A stretch of DNA of 7,711 nt from JAHELQ01 sp965603365 (GTDB lineage: Bacteria > Acidobacteriota > Aminicenantia > UBA2199): the NCBI GenBank assembly GCA_965603365.1, contig CBFDCR010000126.1:1-7711 (forward strand), in the 5' to 3' direction. The position numbers were made by a program, and so were the translations under genes. Shown here piece after piece: positions 1 to 5,654 of this stretch (positions are counted from its first letter, which is position 1; the number at the start of each line of letters is the position of its first letter). The notes below the pieces were generated by a model. The model saw only the letters and a list, made by a program, of their open reading frames with translations. It searched no databases and was not told the origin of the DNA.

Positions 1-398
1 TCTAAAGCAAGTATGAATGTAATGTAGCTTGAAATAAAGTTTCTAAAATCAGGCATTCTTCCTTCAAAAAAATCTCTTTGAGACAATAAATTAAAATTGA
101 AATCAAAAATCTCATCAGATTGATACGCAGAAATATTAAATAATTCTACTGATGATATAATATCAATAGCTTTAATCCACACATCCCTCTCTAAATGAAT
201 CATTTCGTATACATTTCTAACTATTAAAGATCTCAAAAATTTACTTTTTTTATCCAATACCCTTTTATTCCACGTTCGATCAAATAGAAAAATGTTCGAA
301 TATTTTTTTATTTCAGGTAGCCTCCTTATGTATTTCTTTACTCCCTCTGTGGTTTCATGTAATCTTTCAAAATGATCTTCGGAGCTATATCTTTCCAC
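1..398 (-). CDS. Isoprenoid-synthase-like protein, N-terminal part (cut by window edge)
   Basis: Reading leftward from a GTG at 398, the frame stays open for 132 codons to the window edge. The GTG lies 12 bases after the stop of the binding-protein gene, with a weak purine-rich AAGAG before it, so the two are probably cotranscribed. The product is largely helical and has no signal peptide. Two stretches resemble class I polyprenyl synthases. KSKFLRSLIV (about residues 51-60) recalls the GK-R-LRP diphosphate-binding segment. VELFNISAYQSDEIFD (84-99) recalls the helix carrying the first aspartate-rich motif, here DEIFD instead of DDxxD, at the usual distance. In that family the motif binds magnesium and allylic diphosphate. 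The second aspartate-rich motif would lie outside the window. ComQ-like or non-catalytic relatives are possible. The assignment rests on motif resemblance only; the open frame itself is solid. Confidence 0.5.
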   Translation of the reverse strand, partial: MERYSSEDHFERLHETTEGVKKYIRRLPEIKKYSNIFLFDRTWNKRVLDKKSKFLRSLIVRNVYEMIHLERDVWIKAIDIISSVELFNISAYQSDEIFDFNFNLLSQRDFFEGRMPDFRNFISSYITFILAL

Positions 399-410
399 GA
401 TAAGCTCTTA

Positions 411-1538
411 TTAGTAAGTTTCTGCTATTTTGCCATCTTTAAAGCTGAACAATTTAAAGGTCCTTATAGCACCTCCATATTGGTTGAATCTAATTTGCCC
501 AGTTGTACCTATGATATTAAGATTTCTCAACGTGTCAGATATTTTTAAATTGTCACAATTCCCACATTTGGTAAAAGCTTCATATACCGTTAAAACGGAG
601 TCAAAGCCATATGCAGCCCATACGTCAGGATCATTCTTGAATTGATCTTTAAAATTCATGATGAATTTTTTAGTAATTTCATCTTTATTATTAACATCAA
701 AATAAGGTCCCGTAAAAATTACATCACCTAAATATGCTCCAAATTGATCTATTAAGCTTTGATCATAAAGTGTTGACTGGGAAAAGAACGACACTGACCA
801 TTCCATTTGTTTCGACTGTTTTATGAAGTTACAGACCATAATCTTATCACCAGATAAATATACAGTATCAACATCTGTTGTTTTCATGTATTTAGATATT
901 ATATCTTTATAAACTCTAAGATTGGGCTGGATTGCTTCCACAAAGACAACATCTTTTTTTATTTTAGATTTTAGTTCATCAACAAAACCTTTTGCTATAT
1001 CTGTATATACTTGCTCTTGAGTATGAATAATACCAACAGCAAAATCTTCCTTCATCTCAATTAATTTATCTGCCATATATGCGCCTTCAACAAAAGCAGA
1101 TGGATACAATGAAAAAATAAATTTTCCTGTCTTCGGAACCTCTTCTGAACCAGCGGTTGGGGAAAGCACTATAATATTTTTCCTTTCCGCTTGAGGTGCA
1201 AATGCCAATGTAGTAGAAGAGAACATATCGCCAAGAACGGCATCTACTTTATTAATATTCACTAATTTGTTCAACGCATTAATTGCTTTTTTTGGATCAA
1301 GAGCGCTGTCTTCAAAAGTTATGTCAATACCATAAATTATAGAAGCAACAATCATCCCTTTTTGACAATTTTTTCCATATGTTGCTGCATCACCAGTTAG
1401 TGGCAAGATGGCCCCGAGTTTTATAATTTTTTTGCCTTGTATTTGTTGTTCTTCCTTATTACACGAGGGGAGAAAGGTCAGAGTGATGGAGATGAACGTT
1501 ACTAAGATCAGAACTGATAAAAGCTTTTTGTTTTTCAT
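411..1538 (-). CDS. Branched-chain amino acid-type ABC transporter substrate-binding lipoprotein (LivK/Peripla_BP_6 family)
   Basis: Predicted extracytoplasmic receptor of 375 residues. I chose the ATG at 1538 because AAGGAG (1545-1550) precedes it by six bases and it starts a typical lipoprotein signal: positive N-terminus (MKNKK), hydrophobic core to residue 23, and lipobox LPSC with Cys26 as the lipidation site. An upstream in-frame start would add 28 residues that do not look like a signal. The mature part begins with IIKLGAILPLTGDAATYG (38-55), the hallmark opening of type I periplasmic binding folds for Leu/Ile/Val, amides or other small ligands. The two-lobed fold continues through GDMFSSTT (103-110), VLSPTAGSEE (124-133) and the C-terminal lobe with AAYGFDSVLTVYEAF (308-322). 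A CGNC pair (325-328) could form a disulfide. No permease or ATPase gene is seen, so transport or a sensory role cannot be decided. It is AT-rich compared with genes to the right. Confidence 0.9.
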   Translation of the reverse strand: MKNKKLLSVLILVTFISITLTFLPSCNKEEQQIQGKKIIKLGAILPLTGDAATYGKNCQKGMIVASIIYGIDITFEDSALDPKKAINALNKLVNINKVDAVLGDMFSSTTLAFAPQAERKNIIVLSPTAGSEEVPKTGKFIFSLYPSAFVEGAYMADKLIEMKEDFAVGIIHTQEQVYTDIAKGFVDELKSKIKKDVVFVEAIQPNLRVYKDIISKYMKTTDVDTVYLSGDKIMVCNFIKQSKQMEWSVSFFSQSTLYDQSLIDQFGAYLGDVIFTGPYFDVNNKDEITKKFIMNFKDQFKNDPDVWAAYGFDSVLTVYEAFTKCGNCDNLKISDTLRNLNIIGTTGQIRFNQYGGAIRTFKLFSFKDGKIAETY

Positions 1539-1560
1539 TTTTTGCTCCTTAACGTACTCA

Positions 1561-1589
1561 ATTTTAATAAATAATGAGGGCAAAAGCAA
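1561..1589 (-). promoter_or_regulatory. Candidate sigma70-type promoter for the binding-protein gene
   Basis: On the minus strand, TTGCTT (1584-1589) and TAAAAT (1561-1566) are separated by 17 bases. The -10 matches five of six consensus bases; the -35 is weak. The predicted start of transcription is near 1554, giving a leader of about 16 bases that just includes the AAGGAG ribosome binding site. Confidence 0.5.
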
Positions 1590-1630
1590 GGTTGATCTTA
1601 CTTTTACACATATGGTTAGCAAAGACCTTG

Positions 1631-1678
1631 CCAGAATTGATGGATCTGGGTGTCCTTATTTTGGGACAGCCATTCTGG
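1631..1678. repeat. Palindromic element (nested inverted repeats) at the composition boundary
   Basis: CCAGAAT (1631-1637) recurs inverted as ATTCTGG (1672-1678). Between them, GGGTGTCC (1648-1655) can pair with GGACAGCC (1664-1671) around an 8-base loop, with seven of eight positions paired. The GTGTCC...GGACA core resembles ends of some bacterial insertion or REP-like palindromes, but that likeness is an impression, not a match. The element sits between divergent genes, where AT-rich DNA gives way to GC-richer DNA. A regulatory hairpin or operator is the alternative. Confidence 0.45.
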
Positions 1679-1694
1679 TTGGAATTCTTTTTGC

Positions 1695-1722
1695 TTGTGT
1701 ATCTGTTACGGTATGATATAAT
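1695..1722 (+). promoter_or_regulatory. Extended -10 promoter predicted to give a leaderless mRNA
   Basis: TGATATAAT (1714-1722) is a perfect extended -10 (TGnTATAAT). A poor -35, TTGTGT (1695-1700), lies 16 bases upstream. The ATG at 1729 begins seven bases after the last -10 base, where transcription normally starts. No Shine-Dalgarno sequence lies between them. Confidence 0.65.
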
Positions 1723-1728
1723 TTTTAT

Positions 1729-2148
1729 ATGAAATTTTTTGTGTTGACTGGGTCTAGGGAGTTGGCTAAAGCGTTGAGGGATTTTGTGTATTTTGTGTTC
1801 TCCGAAACGCAGCCGGAGTTTGCCTTTGGGGTCTTTCAGGATAATGCCATCAATCCTGGTGAATGGCGGGAGGCGGAGGTGTTGATTGCCGAGGGTATGG
1901 ACCCTGATGAATGGAACAATCCGGTGGGCTGGCGCACTGCTAAGAAGAGCGGTAAAAAGGCACTGGTATTCTTCACCTTGCCTCCAAAAAATTTTAAGCC
2001 AGAGGAATTTTTTATCTGTACATCCATCATGGATCTCAAAACCAGGCTGGAAAAGGTGATAAAATCGTCACCTCCGTTGCAAAAAGATTACGAACGGGTG
2101 GAAGAGAAATACCCCTTTCTCACCCACGAACCCAGGCATCACCATTAG
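1729..2148 (+). CDS. Unrecognised 139-residue protein, alpha/beta-like, with His-rich C-terminus
   Basis: I do not recognise the family. The protein is soluble, with no signal or membrane segment. Hydrophobic stretches MKFFVLTGS (1-9), EAEVLIAEGM (48-57) and KKALVFFTLP (76-85) look like parallel beta strands alternating with helices, as in small Rossmann-like or nucleotide-handling folds. This is inference from pattern only. A Trp-rich segment (DEWNNPVGWRTAKKSGKK, 60-77) may be a binding loop. The C-terminus is charged and ends in RHHH. The ATG at 1729 is supported by an extended -10 promoter positioned to start transcription at that codon, and no ribosome binding site is present. It is divergent from the binding-protein gene. 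The first 80 bases or so are rich in G and T (TTG, GTG, TTT codons) and the rest is more balanced, as in the phosphodiesterase gene downstream. Confidence 0.7.
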   Translation: MKFFVLTGSRELAKALRDFVYFVFSETQPEFAFGVFQDNAINPGEWREAEVLIAEGMDPDEWNNPVGWRTAKKSGKKALVFFTLPPKNFKPEEFFICTSIMDLKTRLEKVIKSSPPLQKDYERVEEKYPFLTHEPRHHH

Positions 2149-2162
2149 AAATGGTTCTGCCT
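2134..2162 (+). terminator. Hairpin across the stop codon of the 139-residue gene (weak terminator candidate)
   Basis: AGGCA (2134-2138) pairs with TGCCT (2158-2162), and ACCATT (2141-2146) pairs with AATGGT (2150-2155), around a three-base loop, with a two-base mismatch between the two stems. The loop region contains the TAG stop. No run of T follows, so it is not a standard rho-independent terminator. It may instead protect the mRNA 3' end or be chance. Confidence 0.3.
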
Positions 2163-2186
2163 TGATTCCCTGGAGACTATGACAAA

Positions 2187-2351
2187 GTGATCGATAAAGT
2201 CATTAACATCATGAAGAGGGCCGGAAAAAAGGTGAGGCGGAGAGCCGCAGAGGATTCTATAATGGGGATCTGGAAAGACCGTTTTGACCAGGGCCTTTCG
2301 TCGGAATTATTGCAAAGGGAACTTCGGGAAAAAAATTGGAAAAGATCTTAG
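2187..2351 (+). CDS. Short antitoxin-like ORF or remnant (54 residues)
   Basis: A short plus-strand frame, open only from the TGA at 2164, ends at TAG (2349-2351). The best start is the GTG at 2187, with GGAG 11 bases upstream; an ATG at 2211 is an alternative without a ribosome binding site. The second half, DSIMGIWKDRFDQG followed by SSELLQRELREKNWKRS, resembles the C-terminal toxin-binding tails of small antitoxins (VapB or AbrB-like), which often carry a G-[IL]-WKDR segment and end in LRxxWxR. This is resemblance from memory. No DNA-binding N-terminus is recognisable, and no PIN or other toxin ORF follows, so this is likely a decayed antitoxin or a stand-alone small protein. The flanking stretches 2149-2186 and 2352-2465 hold nothing else I can support. 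Confidence 0.4.
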   Translation: MIDKVINIMKRAGKKVRRRAAEDSIMGIWKDRFDQGLSSELLQRELREKNWKRS

Positions 2352-2465
2352 CGTTCCCCTCGACCACATAACTGATCAACCTGACCACTTCAACTAAGAG
2401 CGTTTAATCCTGTACCGCGATAAAAGTTTTTGCCTTCTTTGTCAATACCGGGAGCGGGCAAAATA

Positions 2466-2493
2466 TTGACTGTAGGCAGGGGTGTGGTATGAT
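2466..2493 (+). promoter_or_regulatory. Promoter for the phosphodiesterase-family gene
   Basis: TTGACT (2466-2471) and TATGAT (2488-2493) are separated by 16 bases, each matching five of six consensus bases. Predicted transcription starts near 2500, leaving a leader of only about nine bases before the ATG at 2509. Confidence 0.6.
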
Positions 2494-2508
2494 GAAGGGT
2501 GGGAAAAT

Positions 2509-3372
2509 ATGAATAGGCAGCGTTTTTTGGATAAAATGGTGAGTCATCGGGTGAGGGGGTTTGGGGAGATTGAGCAGGGTCCGGTGGCTGTGGAAAGGGC
2601 CTGTGGGTCACGGATTCCTTTGTTGGAGATCGATACCCGGGTGAGTGGGGAGGGGGAGATCTATGTGTATCACGACCCTGGGTGGGGAGGGAGGCGGATT
2701 TCGGATATGGGCCGGGTAGAAATGAACGGGCTGCGTTATGGCAGCGGCGAACCGGTGTTGACTTTTGGGGGGGCGCTGGAGCTATTTAAACAGCGAGTAC
2801 TGGCGGGGCAGCGGTTGGGGGTGGATATTAAGGATTACGGGTTTGAGGCCGGGCATTTGCGGGCGGTGCGGGCCGCGGGCCTGGAAGAGGCGGTCTGTTT
2901 TATCTCCTGGATTCCCCGGACCCTGATGGAACTCAAGCGCCTGGGCTGCAGGTGCCCGTTGATTCTCTCCCTATGCAGCCTGTTTAAATGGGGCAGAGCG
3001 GGCCGGGTGATGGCTCGGTTGATGAAAAACCGGCGGTTCGTATGGGGGGACCGGGTGATGATGGGCAAGAACCGGGCCTTAACGGACATGGCCCCCTATG
3101 GCCACGGTTTTAAACATGCCCTCTACTGCCGGGAACTGCCGGAGCCGCTGGTGGAGATATTGGCCGGCAGCGGCGGCGGCATCTGTATCAAAACCGATCT
3201 CTTAAACGAAACATTGATCCGTTACTGCCGTCAACATAGACTGGAAACCTGGGTATACGGCACGGTTGACATTGATGACTATTGGCACTATGCCCAACAT
3301 CCAGGGATAGACCGGGTATTTTCCGACAATGCGCCGGCCGTATTTGAATACCTGTCGGCACGGGAGAGGTAA
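2509..3372 (+). CDS. Divergent glycerophosphodiester phosphodiesterase (GDPD) family protein
   Basis: The 287-residue protein has the GDPD TIM-barrel layout. GDPD enzymes hydrolyse glycerophosphodiesters to glycerol-3-phosphate and an alcohol, using a divalent metal. Visible signature residues are SHR (His13, Arg14), LEIDTR (Glu40, Asp42), YHD (His55, Asp56), a DIK strand (Lys108) and a C-terminal WVYGTVD...VFSDNA (248-274), equivalent to the usual WTVN...TD. The family's HRG and PENT motifs are altered here (HRV, IEQGP), so substrate preference may differ. There is no signal peptide, so it is probably cytoplasmic. I chose the ATG at 2509 over the upstream in-frame GTG at 2482 because the GTG lies inside the promoter; GGTGGG six bases upstream gives a partial ribosome binding site. 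A later ATG at 2536 would still keep the motifs. The 5' third is strikingly G-rich and C-poor. The gene converges on telA with a 4-base gap. Confidence 0.82.
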   Translation: MNRQRFLDKMVSHRVRGFGEIEQGPVAVERACGSRIPLLEIDTRVSGEGEIYVYHDPGWGGRRISDMGRVEMNGLRYGSGEPVLTFGGALELFKQRVLAGQRLGVDIKDYGFEAGHLRAVRAAGLEEAVCFISWIPRTLMELKRLGCRCPLILSLCSLFKWGRAGRVMARLMKNRRFVWGDRVMMGKNRALTDMAPYGHGFKHALYCRELPEPLVEILAGSGGGICIKTDLLNETLIRYCRQHRLETWVYGTVDIDDYWHYAQHPGIDRVFSDNAPAVFEYLSARER

Positions 3373-3376
3373 ACGA

Positions 3377-4459
3377 TTATTCTTTGATGCTGACCAGTTT
3401 GGCCTTGAGGTCTTTTTCGAGTTTGACCAACTCTACCTCGGCCTGGCGCCGTTTGGTCTTGCCCTCGGCCTGGATCTTCAGGGTCTCCTCGATGGTGGAG
3501 ATGAGGTCGGCGTTTACCTTCTTCAGGGTGGCCAACTCCACGATGCCCCGCTCCGACTCCCGGGCGATCTCCAGGGTGCTCTCTTTCAGCATCTCGATAT
3601 TCTTCTCCAGCAGTTCGTTGGTGGTACGGGAGATCTCTTTTTGCAGTTCCAGGGCCTTTTTCTGGCGGAACAGGGAGATGGCAATCACGATCTGGTTCTT
3701 CCACAGGGGGATGGTGTTGAGGATGGAACTCTGGATCTTCTCTACCAGCACCTGGTCGCCGCCCTGGATCAAACGCACCTGGGGCGAGGTCTGGATGGCC
3801 ACCAGGCGGCTCAACATCAGGTCGTGGAGCTTCTTGTCGAAACGGTTGACCAGTTGCTGGAAATCCCGGTATTTCTGGGCCTCCACCGGGTCTTTGGACT
3901 CGGCGGCCTTTGGCTGCATCGCCGGCAGTACCGTTTCCTGGAGTTCCTTGAGCTTGATCTGACCGGCGGCAATATAGACATCCAGGTTCTTGAGGTACTG
4001 CACGTTCTTGTCATAGAGCTTGTCCATCAACTCGATATCCTTGAACAGGTTCATGCGGGCCCTGTCCAGTTCATCGACGATTTTTTCAATCTGCCCACTC
4101 AACTTCTCATAGCGGGTGATGAAACGTTTGAACCGGTTGACCAGGGAACCGATCAGGGGAATCTTCTCTATAAAGCTGCCGGAAGAGAGGCTGTCTACAT
4201 CCACCGCCTTAACCTTCATGACCAGGCCCGACAGGATATCCCCCACATAGCCGGCATCTTTAGCCCGGACTTCTCTCAAGATGGTATCGGAAAAATCGGC
4301 AATCTCCCGCTGGGCACCGACGCCGTAGACCGTCACTGCCTGGGAATCGTCGACATCGATCTGCCGGGCAATCTCTTCGGCCTTCCGGCGCTCCTCCTGG
4401 GTTAATTTGGACAAATCGATGACCTGCTGACTATCTTTCTGAACTAAACTTTCAACCAT
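3377..4459 (-). CDS. telA: TelA/YaaN-family (toxic anion resistance) protein
   Basis: This 360-residue cytoplasmic protein matches the TelA family in length and layout. It has a charged N-terminus (LTQEERRKAEEIARQID, 19-35), the conserved IPLIGSLVNRFKRFITRYEKLSGQI stretch at 100-124, long helices in the middle, IPLWKNQIVIA (250-260), and a long coiled-coil-like C-terminal half (265-360) rich in Glu and Lys. Family members were named for tellurite or toxic anion resistance and occur near TerD-type or XpaC-type genes, but their molecular role is unclear. The start is well fixed: GAGGAGGT lies seven bases before the ATG. It is the last gene of a minus-strand run, 69 bases after the cupin gene, and I see no convincing promoter in that gap. 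The stop faces the GDPD gene stop four bases away. The long plus-strand frame opposite it is a shadow of its codon bias. Confidence 0.9.
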   Translation of the reverse strand: MVESLVQKDSQQVIDLSKLTQEERRKAEEIARQIDVDDSQAVTVYGVGAQREIADFSDTILREVRAKDAGYVGDILSGLVMKVKAVDVDSLSSGSFIEKIPLIGSLVNRFKRFITRYEKLSGQIEKIVDELDRARMNLFKDIELMDKLYDKNVQYLKNLDVYIAAGQIKLKELQETVLPAMQPKAAESKDPVEAQKYRDFQQLVNRFDKKLHDLMLSRLVAIQTSPQVRLIQGGDQVLVEKIQSSILNTIPLWKNQIVIAISLFRQKKALELQKEISRTTNELLEKNIEMLKESTLEIARESERGIVELATLKKVNADLISTIEETLKIQAEGKTKRRQAEVELVKLEKDLKAKLVSIKE

Positions 4460-4528
4460 AGTTGAAACCTCCTCATCGTTAATTCGTTTACCAAAACCAC
4501 TGCATACAAATGTAAGCTGAACGCTCCC

Positions 4529-5008
4529 CTAGGCCGTTAACAGGGTGATCAGTTCCCGGAAATCGGGGTACTGGGCAATCAATTGTTCCCGGTCGCCGGA
4601 TTCGTAGTCGGCATAGTCGAAGCCGGGGGCCATGGTGGTGCCCAGCAGGGCAAATTGTCCCCCCGGCACCAGGCGGCTGCCTTGCCAGACATCCCGGGGC
4701 ACCACGAGCTGGGGGCAAAAGCCATTGGTGATATCGCTGCCGATTTTGACGACCCGGCCGCGGCCGTCGGGACACAACTGCAGCATCTCCACCGGGTCGC
4801 CCAGGTAAAAATGATAGATCTCGTCCCCCTTTAACCGGTGCATCCGGGAACAGGTATCTGCTGTCAGCATATAGTAGATGGCCGTGGACAGCGCCCTTCC
4901 CGACACCATTTGTTCCGAGAGATAGGTCTCGGCAAAATAGCCCCCTTCCCGGGGATGCTCTTGCAGCCCCAGAATCCGGATAATCTCTTTAATTTTTTTT
5001 GAATACAT
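4529..5008 (-). CDS. Cupin_5 / DUF985 family protein
   Basis: The 159-residue protein fits the usual length of DUF985 cupins (YML079w-like; RmlC-type beta barrel). Family signatures appear in order: LGLQEHPREGGYFAETY (14-30 region), STAIYYML (41-48), SRMHRLKGDEIYHFYLGDP (54-72) with His57, Glu63 and His66 lining the barrel, VVPRDVWQGSRL (102-113), and GTTMAPGFDYADYE (123-136). These proteins are thought to bind a small ligand, perhaps a sugar nucleotide or similar; the reaction is not established. AGGAGGAGG lies about six bases before the ATG at 5008 and fixes the start. The gene follows the methyltransferase by 16 bases and so belongs to the same transcription unit. I see no signal peptide, so it is cytosolic. 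Confidence 0.93.
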   Translation of the reverse strand: MYSKKIKEIIRILGLQEHPREGGYFAETYLSEQMVSGRALSTAIYYMLTADTCSRMHRLKGDEIYHFYLGDPVEMLQLCPDGRGRVVKIGSDITNGFCPQLVVPRDVWQGSRLVPGGQFALLGTTMAPGFDYADYESGDREQLIAQYPDFRELITLLTA

Positions 5009-5024
5009 AGGTATCCTCCTCCTG

Positions 5025-5654
5025 TCAGAGTTTCAGACCGACACTCAGGCCCTCCCGCAGGGGAACCTGGACGGTCATAAAACCGGTATGCTCTTTTAAC
5101 CGCCGATTAAACTCCCGGATCGCCGGTGCGGCCTCCACCTCGTCCAGCACTGTCACGGAGCCGTAGCCCAGTGAGTTATCGGTGATAAACAGGCCGCCCG
5201 GCCGCAGCCTGTCATACACCGGCTCGATGACCCGGGGATAAAACTCCTTATCGATATCGTTAAAAATAATATCAAAGGGACCCTCCATCTCCTGGAGCAG
5301 CTTCAGGGCATCCCCCTGCTTAAAGGTGGCCAGGTGGTCATACCCGGCCCTGCGAAAATTTTTCTGGGCCATCTTCAGGTTGCGTTTATCAAAATCGGTC
5401 AGCACGATCTCGCCGTCCTGGGGCAGTGCCCGGCAAAACCAGAGGCCGGAGTAGCCGAAGCCGGAGCCCAACTCCAGGATTCTTTTGGCCGAAACCAACC
5501 GGGCCAGCCATTCCAGCATCCGGCCCACCAGCGGACCCACCGCCGGGAAATGTCGCTTCGCCGCCCACTGTTCCAATTCCCCAAACAGGGCCGGCCGGGC
5601 GGGCAGCAGTTGCTCCAGGTAGGTCTCGATCTTCGGGTCCACCAGGTTCATCAT
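5025..5654 (-). CDS. SAM-dependent O-methyltransferase (Methyltransf_3 / CCoAOMT-TrmR type)
   Basis: The 209-residue class I methyltransferase has motif I, ILELGSGFGYSGLWF (59-73), for S-adenosylmethionine. An acidic residue follows strand 2 (LTDFDK, 85-90), then a GDAL turn (114-117), the FNDIDKEFYP strand-4 segment (131-140) that in this family supplies metal and substrate contacts, and RPGGLFITDNSL (151-162). The end, VPLREGLSVGLKL, matches the family's usual PxxDGLxxxxK ending. Members methylate catechol-like hydroxyls or, as in TrmR (YrrM), 5-hydroxyuridine in tRNA. The sequence alone does not tell which. The ATG at 5654 overlaps the ispD stop by four bases (ATGA), with a G-rich stretch before it, so translational coupling is likely; a second ATG follows immediately. 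The alternative is an uncharacterised small-molecule methyltransferase. Confidence 0.9.
   Translation of the reverse strand: MMNLVDPKIETYLEQLLPARPALFGELEQWAAKRHFPAVGPLVGRMLEWLARLVSAKRILELGSGFGYSGLWFCRALPQDGEIVLTDFDKRNLKMAQKNFRRAGYDHLATFKQGDALKLLQEMEGPFDIIFNDIDKEFYPRVIEPVYDRLRPGGLFITDNSLGYGSVTVLDEVEAAPAIREFNRRLKEHTGFMTVQVPLREGLSVGLKL

Noticed and set aside
1539..1622. Longer start for the binding protein (28 extra residues)
   Set aside because: The extension overlaps the promoter and ribosome binding site, and the lipoprotein signal begins exactly at the ATG at 1538.
2417..2445. Minus-strand TTGACA with TATCGC 17 bases away, and the short frame at 2390-2611
   Set aside because: The -10 matches only three bases, and the associated frame is Pro-rich and overlaps the GDPD start. 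Too weak to call a promoter or gene.
3329..4405. Long plus-strand frame of 358 codons opposite telA
   Set aside because: It mirrors telA almost exactly and its Leu/Gly/Asp-rich product is what the complement of telA's codon bias yields. It has no promoter or ribosome binding site, and telA has clear family motifs.
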